This document shows positions 1 to 7,230 of a stretch of 20,916 nucleotides of DNA, piece after piece. The position numbers and the translations under genes were made by a program. How positions within the stretch are numbered: position 1 is the stretch's first letter; each line of letters begins with the position of its first letter. Origin of the DNA: Methanobrevibacter sp. (GTDB taxonomy: Archaea; Methanobacteriota; Methanobacteria; Methanobacteriales; Methanobacteriaceae); the NCBI GenBank assembly GCA_009784145.1, contig WRCI01000009.1, positions 1-20,916 on the forward strand, read 5' to 3'. The notes beneath the pieces are model-generated. The model did not search any database, was not told the DNA's origin, and was given only the letters and a program-made list of their open reading frames with translations.

Positions 1-275
1 ATTTTTTAAATTATAAGTTCATATTTTTTTTAAAATTTATATAAATTTATTATAAAATTTAATTTAAATTTAATTTAATAAATATTAATATAATATAATT
101 ATATAAAAGAAAATTGATTTATATATTTAAAAAATTGTTTTATAATAAGAATTATAGAAGTATAAAAATAATAAATAAAAATAAAGAATATTATATAAGA
201 ATAAAGAATAATTTTGTTTTTAAGTAATAGAATTTAAATATAACTTTAACAAATATTTCTATATTCAGGTGTTTT
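1..275. other. AT-rich non-coding region
   Basis: Almost pure A/T sequence with no supportable gene. It presumably holds the promoter of the downstream hydrolase, but TATA-like strings are so frequent that no single box A can be chosen. Confidence 0.5.
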
Positions 276-1100
276 ATGGTAAAAAGTTCTAATTTAGATA
301 TTGTTAAGATTTCAAAAGAAACTGGTGGATATATAGCTAATAGTTCACCTATTTTTGAAAATATTCCAATTAATTCATGTTCAAAAGAAATATTAAAAGA
401 AGCTGTTACAGGCACTCCTTTGATTAGATTGGGAGAAGGTAATTTTAACAAATCTAACTTTGGTTTTAATAAAGTTAATTTTGATTCTAACAAATCTACA
501 AAGAATTCTAATGGGCATAGAGTAATGATAATTGCAGGAGTTCATGGCAATGAACTTCCTCCTCAAATAGCAGCTATTCATTTAATTGACAGACTTAAAA
601 ATGTTGAGTTAAATGGAGAAGTTTATATAGTTCCTTTTTTAGCTCCAAAAGCTACTATGGATAATTCAAGATGGTTTGATGGTGCTGATCTTAACAGAAT
701 TACTTCTCATTATGGCTCTGTTACTAACAATATTTTGAATATAGCTAAAGAGTTAAATGTTGATTCAATTGGAGATTTTCATTCTACAGGTCCAAATAGT
801 GTGCCTGGTAAAGAAGCAATCTTTTGTACAATGAAACCTTCACCAGAAAGTCATTATATAGCTAATTATATTGCTAAAAATATCAACTCTGAAATAATAT
901 TTTATCCAGTTGCTGGGCAAGGTTATCAAGGAACAATTGAAGACGAATGTAATTTAAGAGGTACTCCATCAGTTACATGTGAAGTTTTCTGCAAAAATGG
1001 ACATGCTGATAAAAAAACATATATGAGGTCATTAGAACAAATGCTTTCTTATTTAGCTTATTTTGGAATTATTTCTGATAATTTTGATAAGTTTTTATAA
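276..1100 (+). CDS. M14-type zinc hydrolase (aspartoacylase / succinylglutamate desuccinylase family)
   Basis: A 274-residue protein with the marks of the AstE/AspA branch of the M14 metallocarboxypeptidase fold. H90 and E93 in GVHGNE give the paired zinc ligands, N140-R141 in DLNR match the substrate-binding pair, H169 in GDFHSTG is the third zinc ligand, and E236 in SVTCEVF is placed like the catalytic glutamate. Family members remove an acyl or amino-acid group from an amide; the substrate here cannot be deduced. Residues about 56-80 are an Asn/Phe/Lys/Ser-rich insert between the N-terminal strand and the zinc motif. The ATG at 276 is preceded by AGGTG at 268-272. No signal peptide is visible, so it is probably cytoplasmic. 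It stands alone, with repeats and T-rich tracts after the stop. Confidence 0.85.
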   Translation: MVKSSNLDIVKISKETGGYIANSSPIFENIPINSCSKEILKEAVTGTPLIRLGEGNFNKSNFGFNKVNFDSNKSTKNSNGHRVMIIAGVHGNELPPQIAAIHLIDRLKNVELNGEVYIVPFLAPKATMDNSRWFDGADLNRITSHYGSVTNNILNIAKELNVDSIGDFHSTGPNSVPGKEAIFCTMKPSPESHYIANYIAKNINSEIIFYPVAGQGYQGTIEDECNLRGTPSVTCEVFCKNGHADKKTYMRSLEQMLSYLAYFGIISDNFDKFL

Positions 1101-1200
1101 TCTTAATTTTTAAATTCTAATTTTTATAGTTTTAATTTCTATAGTTTTAATTTTTATAATCTTAATTTTTATAATCTTAATTTTTATAATCTTAATTTCT
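1097..1200. repeat. 15-bp tandem repeats beginning at the upstream gene's stop codon
   Basis: Units of the type ATAATCTTAATTTTT recur with a 15-bp period, clearest at 1156, 1171 and 1186, with ATAGTTTTAATTT(T/C)T variants at 1126 and 1141. The first unit (1097-1111) contains the TAA stop of the upstream hydrolase (1098-1100), so the array seems to have grown from the gene end. Confidence 0.75.
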
Positions 1201-1240
1201 ATTTTAATGAATTTTTAGAAGCTATAATCAATATTAGCTA

Positions 1241-1260
1241 TTTTTTTAACTTAATTTTTT
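1241..1260 (+). terminator. T-rich candidate terminator
   Basis: T7 (1241-1247) and T6 (1255-1260) tracts on the coding strand lie downstream of the hydrolase gene. Archaeal RNA polymerase terminates at oligo-T stretches without needing a hairpin. Several shorter T5 runs also occur in the repeat array upstream, so the exact site is unclear. Confidence 0.4.
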
Positions 1261-1578
1261 CTTCAAATATTAGTTTTCACATGCTTGGAAAAAGGGTATT
1301 TACTATTTTTAAATAAATATAATTTTATACATAAATAATTTTTCAATAATAGAATATTGGTAAAATATTTAGATAATAAAAATGAAGTGATTTTTGATAA
1401 AAATAGTAAAATTTTTGGAAAATGAAAAACTGTCACCAGTGGTGGCATTAATTTTTTAGGTGTTTATTTTTTTTAAAAAAGCTATAACAATTAGCATTAA
1501 CTTTTAAAAAAATAAATTTGGAGTTATAATAATAAAATAGAATTTTTAAGTGGAGATATATAGGAAAGGAGATAAAAT
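1261..1578. other. Intergenic leader of the DUF1016 nuclease gene
   Basis: AT-rich, with no supportable gene; a minus-strand open frame here is hydrophobic low-complexity sequence. It holds the imperfect palindrome at 1431-1447 and, at its end, a strong ribosome site (AGGAAAGGAG, 1561-1570) for the next gene. Confidence 0.5.
1431..1447. promoter_or_regulatory. Imperfect palindrome TGTCACCA-G-TGGTGGCA
   Basis: Eight-base arms around a central G, with one G/T mismatch. In an AT-rich leader this island of G/C is conspicuous. Its core TCACCA-N-TGGTG also occurs in the perfect palindrome inside the following gene (1873-1891). It could be an operator or nuclease recognition site; function is inferred only. 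Confidence 0.5.
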
Positions 1579-2571
1579 ATGAATGAAAATAAAATTGATA
1601 AAAACCACCAAAAAGATTTTGTAGATATATTAAAAATGATAAAAACTTCTCAGCATAATGCATTACAGAGTGTTAATACTGAATTAATTAATTTATATTG
1701 GAATATTGGTAATTATATTGATGAAAAAGTAGAAAAATCTAATTGGGGGCAATCTATAGTAATAGAACTATCTGAATATCTAGTTGAAAAAGAACCAACT
1801 TTAAAAGGATTCCAAGCTAGAAATCTCTGGAGAATGAGGCAGTTTTATTCAACTTATAAAGATTATCCAAAACTCTCACCACTGGTGAGAGAAATAAGTT
1901 GGACAAATAATTTAATAATATTTTCTAGATGTCAAACTATTGAAGAAAAAGAATTTTACTTGCGTAAAGCCAAAAAAGAAAAATGGAGTAAAAGAGAACT
2001 TGATAGAGTGATTTCATCAAGTCTTTTTGAAAGAACAATGCTTTCAGATATAAAATTTTCACCTACTACAAAAAAGATTTATCCTGATACAAATGAATAC
2101 TTTAAAGATGATTATGTGTTTGAATTTTTAGGATTGAATGAATACTATAATGAAGATGAACTACAAAAAGGACTTATAAACAATTTAAAAAATTTTATTC
2201 TAGAAATAGGTAAAGATTTTTCATTCATCGGTGAAAAATATAGACTTCAAGTTGGTAATAGTGATTTTTACATAGATCTCTTATTTTTCCATAGAGAACT
2301 TCAATGTTTAGTTGCTTTTGAATTGAAAACAGAAAAATTCCGTCCTGAACACATAGGACAATTAAATTTCTATTTAGAAGCTCTTGATAGGGATGTGAAA
2401 AAAGATAATGAAAATCCAAGTATAGGGATACTTTTATGTAATGACAAAGATGATACTGTAGTAGAATATGCATTAAGCAGAAGTTTATCTCCAGCTATGG
2501 TTTCTCAATACCAAACAAAGCTACCTGATAGGAAAATATTACAAAGGAAATTTAAGGAATTGTTTGATTAA
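1579..2571 (+). CDS. DUF1016 / YhcG-type PD-(D/E)XK nuclease
   Basis: A 330-residue, two-domain protein. The N-terminal part (about 15-165) has the DUF1016_N hallmarks: WNIGNYI, GFQARNLWRMRQFY, and SPLVREISWTNN followed by FYLRKAKKEKWSKREL. The C-terminal part (about 175-325) is a PD-(D/E)XK nuclease domain with D233 in YIDLLFFH, E248 and K250 in AFELKTEKF, and Q261 in GQLNFYLE, so the catalytic set is present. Full length for the family. Such proteins are common near restriction-modification and mobile loci in bacteria and archaea, and are generally thought to act on DNA; the true substrate is unknown. ATG at 1579 follows a strong ribosome site. A perfect 19-bp palindrome lies over codons 99-105. 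No restriction-modification genes adjoin it. Confidence 0.9.
   Translation: MNENKIDKNHQKDFVDILKMIKTSQHNALQSVNTELINLYWNIGNYIDEKVEKSNWGQSIVIELSEYLVEKEPTLKGFQARNLWRMRQFYSTYKDYPKLSPLVREISWTNNLIIFSRCQTIEEKEFYLRKAKKEKWSKRELDRVISSSLFERTMLSDIKFSPTTKKIYPDTNEYFKDDYVFEFLGLNEYYNEDELQKGLINNLKNFILEIGKDFSFIGEKYRLQVGNSDFYIDLLFFHRELQCLVAFELKTEKFRPEHIGQLNFYLEALDRDVKKDNENPSIGILLCNDKDDTVVEYALSRSLSPAMVSQYQTKLPDRKILQRKFKELFD
1873..1891. repeat. Perfect 19-bp palindrome inside the DUF1016 gene
   Basis: CTCTCACCACTGGTGAGAG: nine-base arms around a central C, no mismatch. It encodes the conserved LSPLVRE peptide, so codon choice is partly constrained by protein sequence. The core matches the leader palindrome at 1431-1447. 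Confidence 0.85.
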
Positions 2572-2743
2572 TTATTAATCTTCTAAAAAGAATAATAATA
2601 AAATTTCATGACAAAAGAAATACTAAGATAAGCTTTCATTTTAAGAATTAAAATAATTTTAATGAATTAACATAGAAAATAACTTTGGTGATAATATCTC
2701 TTCTTATAAAGGACATACATTATTTGGAATAATTTTAGCATTA

Positions 2744-3445
2744 TTGTTTTTTCATAATCCTATATCTATAGCTTTAGCATTAATAGGAGCTAGTTTACCA
2801 GATTTTGATCATAATATTAAAAAAAATAATCTTTATAATTGTTTGATAATTGGATTAATATTGTTTATAATTTTGTATATATTTGAATTACCTTACTATA
2901 TTGGAATAATTGTTTGTATTATTCCAATTATATTTTATTTTTCTAATCATAGAGGTTTTACTCATTCATTACTTGGAATAATTTTCTTATCCTTATTGAT
3001 ATTTTTGGTAGTAATTTTAGGTTCTTCTATTATTGACTTATTATTAAATTCATTTTTAGTGAGTAATTCTCAATTTTTGGCTTTAAGTATAGTGGTTCTA
3101 GGATTAGCTATAATGTTTTTAAATAAGAAATTGTTAATTCCATTTATTATTATTTTTTTATTAGCTATTGTTTTGATATTATCTTTAAATTCGTCAAATT
3201 TATTATTTGAGAGTATTTTAAATATAAATGATGTGGAATTTGTTTTTAATAGCTATTTAATTTTATTTCCAATATTTTTAGGACTTTTAAGTCATTTGAT
3301 TTTAGATTCATTAACTCCTTCTGGAATTGAGTTATTTAGACCATTTTCATCAAAAAGGGTTTATAAGAAATTTGGTATTTTTTGTTTGTTTTTAGTTGGT
3401 TTTTTAGCTATTTTATGGTGGAATTTTGTTTTATTTGTTTTATAA
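2744..3445 (+). CDS. DUF457 / YdjM-type membrane-bound metal-dependent hydrolase (start uncertain)
   Basis: A hydrophobic protein with about six to seven membrane segments and the family's metal-binding signatures: GASLPDFDHN near the N-terminus, HRGFTHS in the middle and HLILDSLTPSG near the C-terminus. DUF457 proteins are predicted membrane hydrolases (bacterial YdjM is LexA-controlled); the substrate is unknown. The boundary used is the first canonical in-frame start, TTG 2744. The frame is open upstream to 2666, and codons 2699-2743 read SSYKGHTLFGIILAL, matching the usual N-terminus including a conserved KGH histidine. No ATG, GTG or TTG exists there; ATC at 2696, preceded by GGTGAT (2687-2692), sits where the start is expected. 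Either a non-canonical start is used or the start has been lost. Confidence 0.75.
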   Translation: MFFHNPISIALALIGASLPDFDHNIKKNNLYNCLIIGLILFIILYIFELPYYIGIIVCIIPIIFYFSNHRGFTHSLLGIIFLSLLIFLVVILGSSIIDLLLNSFLVSNSQFLALSIVVLGLAIMFLNKKLLIPFIIIFLLAIVLILSLNSSNLLFESILNINDVEFVFNSYLILFPIFLGLLSHLILDSLTPSGIELFRPFSSKRVYKKFGIFCLFLVGFLAILWWNFVLFVL

Positions 3446-3462
3446 ATACTAAAACATTCCAT

Positions 3463-3476
3463 CATTTTTTCTTTTT
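3463..3476 (+). terminator. T-rich candidate terminator after the DUF457 gene
   Basis: T6 and T5 runs within 14 bases, about 20 bases after the stop codon. Consistent with archaeal oligo-T termination; no hairpin seen. Confidence 0.4.
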
Positions 3477-3628
3477 AATACTCCTTTTTATGAAAAAGTT
3501 CTATAAAATATTCAATTTATATCTTAAAATTTTTTTATTCATCTTCATATTCCCAATATTAAATCATACTTTTTTTTCATTATTAACTTTTAAAGGAAAA
3601 TTTTTATATACTAAAATATATTAATTAT

Positions 3629-3650
3629 TAATCATGAACAATCATGATTA
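3629..3650. promoter_or_regulatory. Perfect 9-4-9 inverted repeat upstream of ehb
   Basis: TAATCATGA, spacer ACAA, TCATGATTA. Both arms match exactly, and the dyad is typical in size for a helix-turn-helix dimer operator. No T tract follows directly, so a terminator role is less likely. It lies about 320 bp upstream of ehbA. Confidence 0.45.
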
Positions 3651-3812
3651 TTATATAATAATATAAAGTAATTTTTTATTCTCATCAAAAAAGTAGATAT
3701 ATTGAGGTTATTAATCTATTGAATTATAAAATAATCATAATAAACTATAATATTAATATAATTAGTTATATATTATTATAATTATATTATTAATATAGAA
3801 AATATTATATTA

Positions 3813-3820
3813 TTTATATA
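3813..3820 (+). promoter_or_regulatory. ehbA: Candidate box A (TTTATATA) for the ehb operon
   Basis: Matches the archaeal TATA consensus; initiation would fall near 3845, giving a leader of about 120 nt. The surroundings are so A/T-rich that other positions (for example TTATATAAA near 3903) are equally plausible, so this is weak. Confidence 0.2.
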
Positions 3821-3966
3821 GAAAAATATTCTATAGAAAATTATTCTTATATAGAATTTTAATAAAAAATTATTCACAAAATTATAAAATTATTCATAAA
3901 ATTATATAAAATTTAGATAGAAAATATTCGATGACTTATAATTATTTTAAAATGGAGATTTTTCAT

Positions 3967-4284
3967 ATGTTTTTAACAAGATTTGTTTATGGAATTGCAT
4001 ATGTTGCTGTTTTGATAATGGAAATATCTAAAGGAACTTTTGACACAGCTAAACGTGCTCTTAAAGGAGGAGAAACAATAGATCCTGTTGTTGTAGATAT
4101 TAAAACAGAACTTACTAGACCAATTGCTCAAACAATATTAGCTAACAGTATTACTCTTACTCCTGGATCTGTATCAGTTGATCTTAATACTGAAAAACAA
4201 TTGATTAAAGTAGCTATAATCTCTCCAAGAGATCCAAAAAAACTTATTCCATTTGAACCTTATATTAAAAAAATGCTTGAATAA
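3967..4284 (+). CDS. ehbA: Energy-converting hydrogenase B subunit A (MnhE-like)
   Basis: A 105-residue subunit resembling MnhE/MrpE of cation/proton antiporters. It has an N-terminal hydrophobic stretch (FVYGIAYVAVLIMEISKGTFDTAKRAL) and then a soluble part with the MrpE-type sequence RPIAQTILANSITLTPGSVSVDL. It would be part of the ion-translocating membrane arm. The ATG at 3967 is chosen over the in-frame ATG at 3931 because GGAGAT (3954-3959) lies seven bases before it and homologous proteins begin near MFLTRFVYG. It is the first gene of the locus and is separated from ehbB by a 250-bp repeat spacer. Confidence 0.88.
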   Translation: MFLTRFVYGIAYVAVLIMEISKGTFDTAKRALKGGETIDPVVVDIKTELTRPIAQTILANSITLTPGSVSVDLNTEKQLIKVAIISPRDPKKLIPFEPYIKKMLE

Positions 4285-4318
4285 ATTTAATGTGGAGAAA
4301 ATCAACTTTATTATTAAA

Positions 4319-4432
4319 ATTTATATTTTATAAATCAAACTTTATCATTAATTTAAATATTTTATATTAACTATAATTTATATTTTATAAATCAAACTTT
4401 ATCATTAATTTAAATATTTTATATTAATTATA
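4319..4432. repeat. 57-bp tandem direct repeat, two copies
   Basis: Copies at 4319-4375 and 4376-4432 are nearly identical and are followed to about 4500 by decaying ATTAATCAAATAAA units. It fills the ehbA-ehbB spacer. No coding-strand T run exceeds four bases. Confidence 0.85.
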
Positions 4433-4535
4433 TTAATCAAATAAACTTTATATTAATCATATTAATCAAATAAATTAATTATATTAACAAAATAAATTTA
4501 AACTTTACTAAATCATTATTAAAAGTGTGGTAATA

Positions 4536-4796
4536 ATGGATATACTAATAATTTCAAAATATATTTTAATACTTGCACTAATAATATTCATGTTTGCAGC
4601 TATTAGAATAGTAACTCATAAAACAATAGCTATGGCTCTCATTGGCTGTGCTACATTTTCTTTAGCTATATCAGTACTCCTTTTAACTGTGGGAGATATT
4701 TATGCTATTGAATTTTACTCAGATATAGCTTTAGCTTTACTTCTTTTAGGTGTTGTAGGAACAATAGCTTTTGCAATGGCATTAAGGAGGACATAA
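4536..4796 (+). CDS. ehbB: Energy-converting hydrogenase B subunit B (MnhF-like)
   Basis: An 86-residue, very hydrophobic protein with three membrane segments, similar in size and pattern to MnhF/MrpF (AAIRIVTHKTIAMALIGCATFSLAISVLLL, then DIALALLLLGVVGTIAFA). It would be part of the Mrp-like ion-translocation module. ATG 4536 is preferred to the in-frame GTG at 4527 because GTGGT (4527-4531) is the only ribosome-site-like sequence. The stop lies one base before the ehbC start, and the ehbC ribosome site AAGGAGG lies within its last codons, so the two are translationally linked. Confidence 0.87.
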   Translation: MDILIISKYILILALIIFMFAAIRIVTHKTIAMALIGCATFSLAISVLLLTVGDIYAIEFYSDIALALLLLGVVGTIAFAMALRRT

Positions 4797-4797
4797 T

Positions 4798-6963
4798 ATG
4801 TGGGATATTTTAATACAAGTTATTCAATCTATTTGTCTTATTGTTGCAGCTATTGTAATTGTTATAACAAGTATTGGAATCCTTCGTCTTGATAATGATA
4901 TGGATAAAGTAATATATGTAAGAATCCACATGCTAGGAATGGTTGATATAGCATGTGTACTAGCTATGATTGGTTTAGGTCAATTTCTTCTTGCAGGAAT
5001 ATACTTTATATTAGCTCCATTTGTAGCTCATGCATTAGCTAATGCATATTATTATGGTGAAGATCCTCGTAAATATGAAAAACCAGATATTTTTGGTTTT
5101 AAATATCATTATGATAGTAAAATCAATAAATTGGCCATTGAATCTAATAAGACAGTAACAAAACCTCCTAAATATTATAAAGGTTCTGAAAGCTATGATA
5201 AGAATAAAAACATGGGATTTACTAAATTTGAAGAGTTTACTAAGATAAAAAAACCTGTTGTTTTGGAGAATACTAAATTAAAGGGTTCTGGTGTTAAAAA
5301 ATCTGATAAAGTTAAGGATTCTGTTAAGGCTAAAAAACCTGTTGTTTTGAAAGATACTAAATTGAAGGGTGGTAGTGTTAAGAAATCTGATAAAGTTAAG
5401 GATTCTGTTAAGGTTAAAAAGCCTGTTGTTTTGAAAGATACTAAATTGAAGGATGGTAGTGTTAAGAAATCTGATAAAGTTAAGGATTCTGTTAAGGTTA
5501 AAAAGCCTGTTGTATTTAAAGATAGTAAATTGAAGGATACTAATATTAAAAAATCTAATAAAATTGAAGATTCTGATAATATTAAAATACCTGTTATTTT
5601 GAAGGATATTCCTGTTAAAGATTCTGTTAAGGTTAAAAAGCCTGATATTTTTAAGGATACTAAATTGAAAGATACTAAATTGAAAGATAGTAAATTAAGT
5701 AATGTTAATGCTAAAGAATCTGATAAAAATAAAGAATCTATTAAAGTAAAAGAACCTATTAAAGAACCTATTAAAGAACCTATTAAAGAACCTATTAAAG
5801 AACCTTTCAAAGAACCTATTAAATCAAAGGAACCTGTTATATTAAAGAAAATTCCTGTTAATAAAATTGATAGTAATGATAAGGATAAAGCTGATAAAAT
5901 TAATAAAAAAGGTGCTGAAAATAATGTATCTTCTGTTTCTACAACTAAAATTATTACTGATACTAAAGGTGTAAAAAATATTAAAGATAATAGTGATGAA
6001 TCTACTAAAAAGGAAGTTGGGACTGCTAAAAAAGATATTGTAACTAAAACTGACAAAAATATAGCTGATGATAAAATTATTGAAAGTTCTAAAGAAAATA
6101 TTGATAAACCTACTTTTGTGGATGATAATCTTAATGATAATGATATGAATAAAGATAAAATTAATAAAAATAAAGATAACAAAGATAATCTTAAAAATAA
6201 ACTTAAAGATAAAGTCCGTAAATATAAGATTAGAGATGAATATAAAGATAAAGTCAATAAAAATAATAAAGGAATTGTTATTGAAGATATTAGTAAAAAA
6301 TCTAAAGATATTAGTAAAAAATCTAAAGATATTAGTAAAAAATCTAAAGATATTGATAAAGTTAGTTCTGTTGATGTAGATAGTGATTCTAAGAAAAGTA
6401 CTTCAACTAGTGACAATAATGAAGAAGACGAAATGATTAATAGAATTCGAAGAATTAGTCAAATAGCTGATGAATCTGGAGGTCCTGTTAGAGCAGTTCC
6501 AAGTCGTGTTGTAAAACATAGTTCTTCAGATGAAAAAAATAAAGAGGATAATAGTGAAGATATTGGAGAATCTATTATTAAAGAATTAGAATCTAATAAA
6601 TATAATAATAATAATAATAATAAATCAGATGTTGTAAAATCAGATATTGGAGAGCATGATGCTGAAAAAGAAGATACAATTGAAGTAGAGGATAATATTG
6701 ATAATATTAATAATTTTGATTCTGTTGCTGTTGAAATAGATGATGATATTGATAACAATAGGGATTCTAATCTTGATGATGATACAGAAGAACTTGAAGA
6801 TCTGATTAGCTCTATTAATGAAGATATTGAAGAAGATAATGACTTTATTATTAATGTTCCTAAAGTAGATGATTCTGATTTTAAGAATAAAAATAAATTA
6901 AATAAAGGTAAAGACGATGACGAAATTTCGATTTCAGCTATAAAAATAGAAGAGGAGAAATAA
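4798..6963 (+). CDS. ehbC: Energy-converting hydrogenase B subunit C (MnhG-like) with giant charged repeat extension
   Basis: 721 residues, against roughly 100 expected for an MnhG/MrpG-type subunit. Residues 1-100 are the normal part: three membrane segments and the family signature GILRLDNDMDKVIYVRIHMLGMVD. From about 110 on the protein is hydrophilic, Lys/Asp/Ser-rich and repetitive: four 28-residue repeats (residues 151-262), a KEPI array (six copies, 5749-5820), three DISKKSK repeats (6286-6348), a non-repetitive block NRIRRISQIADESGGPVRAV near residue 546, and an acidic tail with a poly-Asn run. The frame is open throughout and the gene sits in its normal place with a strong ribosome site (4784-4790). 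The extension is probably disordered and exposed to the cytoplasm; its role is unknown. Confidence 0.88.
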   Translation: MWDILIQVIQSICLIVAAIVIVITSIGILRLDNDMDKVIYVRIHMLGMVDIACVLAMIGLGQFLLAGIYFILAPFVAHALANAYYYGEDPRKYEKPDIFGFKYHYDSKINKLAIESNKTVTKPPKYYKGSESYDKNKNMGFTKFEEFTKIKKPVVLENTKLKGSGVKKSDKVKDSVKAKKPVVLKDTKLKGGSVKKSDKVKDSVKVKKPVVLKDTKLKDGSVKKSDKVKDSVKVKKPVVFKDSKLKDTNIKKSNKIEDSDNIKIPVILKDIPVKDSVKVKKPDIFKDTKLKDTKLKDSKLSNVNAKESDKNKESIKVKEPIKEPIKEPIKEPIKEPFKEPIKSKEPVILKKIPVNKIDSNDKDKADKINKKGAENNVSSVSTTKIITDTKGVKNIKDNSDESTKKEVGTAKKDIVTKTDKNIADDKIIESSKENIDKPTFVDDNLNDNDMNKDKINKNKDNKDNLKNKLKDKVRKYKIRDEYKDKVNKNNKGIVIEDISKKSKDISKKSKDISKKSKDIDKVSSVDVDSDSKKSTSTSDNNEEDEMINRIRRISQIADESGGPVRAVPSRVVKHSSSDEKNKEDNSEDIGESIIKELESNKYNNNNNNKSDVVKSDIGEHDAEKEDTIEVEDNIDNINNFDSVAVEIDDDIDNNRDSNLDDDTEELEDLISSINEDIEEDNDFIINVPKVDDSDFKNKNKLNKGKDDDEISISAIKIEEEK
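5248..5583. repeat. ehbC: 84-bp coding tandem repeats in ehbC (four copies)
   Basis: Copies start at 5248, 5332, 5416 and 5500; each encodes 28 residues of the type KKPVVLKDTKLKGGSVKKSD plus KVKDSVKV. Copies 2 and 3 are nearly identical at DNA level; copy 4 has diverged and partial copies follow to about 5690. The multiple-of-three length keeps the frame. Confidence 0.92.
5749..5820. repeat. ehbC: 12-bp coding repeat (Lys-Glu-Pro-Ile, six copies) in ehbC
   Basis: Six consecutive AAAGAACCTATT units, one with TTC for ATT. They encode a KEPI array expected to be an extended, charged spacer. Confidence 0.92.
6286..6348. repeat. ehbC: 21-bp coding repeat (DISKKSK, three copies) in ehbC
   Basis: Three identical units starting at 6286, 6307 and 6328, encoding DISKKSK. 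Confidence 0.92.
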
Positions 6964-6993
6964 GTAAAAAGGAAATAAGGAGGATAGAAGAAC

Positions 6994-7230
6994 ATGATTG
7001 AACTAGTAGTAATGATTTTAGCAGTTTTAGGTTGTATTCTTGCGATTATGCAGAGAGACTTACTTAAAGCAGCTATTTTAACTGGAATAAATGGAGCATG
7101 TGTGGCTTTCCTTTTCCAATTCTTGTTGTCTCCTGATGTAGCTTTAACTCAAGCAATTGTTGGGGCAGCTATTATCCCTGTATTTTTAGGATTAGCTGTA
7201 TATAAAACTCAAAGGAATGATGAATCATGA
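6994..7230 (+). CDS. ehbD: Energy-converting hydrogenase B subunit D (MbhD/DUF4040-like)
   Basis: A 78-residue membrane protein with about three helices and the MbhD/DUF4040 pattern: [38 protein letters not shown]. The [10 protein letters not shown] segment is the family's most conserved part. It belongs to the Mrp-like proton/sodium arm of group 4 hydrogenases. A perfect ribosome site AAGGAGGAT (6977-6985) lies eight bases before ATG. The stop overlaps the ehbE start in an ATGA, so the two are coupled. Confidence 0.88.
   Translation: MIELVVMILAVLGCILAIMQRDLLKAAILTGINGACVAFLFQFLLSPDVALTQAIVGAAIIPVFLGLAVYKTQRNDES

Larger units (their letters stand above)
3446..3966. other. Long AT-rich leader between the DUF457 gene and ehbA
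   Basis: About 520 bp without a credible gene; a short hydrophobic open frame at 3382-3624 looks like a chance overlap. The left part has T6 and T5 runs (3465-3470, 3472-3476) that would terminate the DUF457 transcript. The middle has an inverted repeat at 3629-3650. The right part (3720-3930) is a run of ATTAT/TATAGAAAAT-type repeats that must contain the ehb promoter. Confidence 0.6.

Noticed and set aside
1263..1663. Two small minus-strand open frames before and across the DUF1016 start
   Set aside because: Hydrophobic, low-complexity translations of AT-rich leader, no ribosome site, no family.
1579..2571. The DUF1016 gene as part of a restriction-modification system
   Set aside because: No methyltransferase, specificity or restriction subunit is adjacent within the window.
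3382..3624. A small hydrophobic open frame after the DUF457 gene
   Set aside because: Overlaps the end of a real gene in another frame, has no good ribosome site and crosses T-rich terminator-like tracts.
5193..6416. A 407-codon open frame on the minus strand opposite ehbC
   Set aside because: It is the reverse frame of the repetitive Lys/Asp codons, rich in Leu/Ser and without a ribosome site or family; the + strand ehbC has a clear domain and start.
6459..6995. A 178-codon Ser-rich open frame on the minus strand
   Set aside because: Mirror of the acidic ehbC tail; low complexity only.
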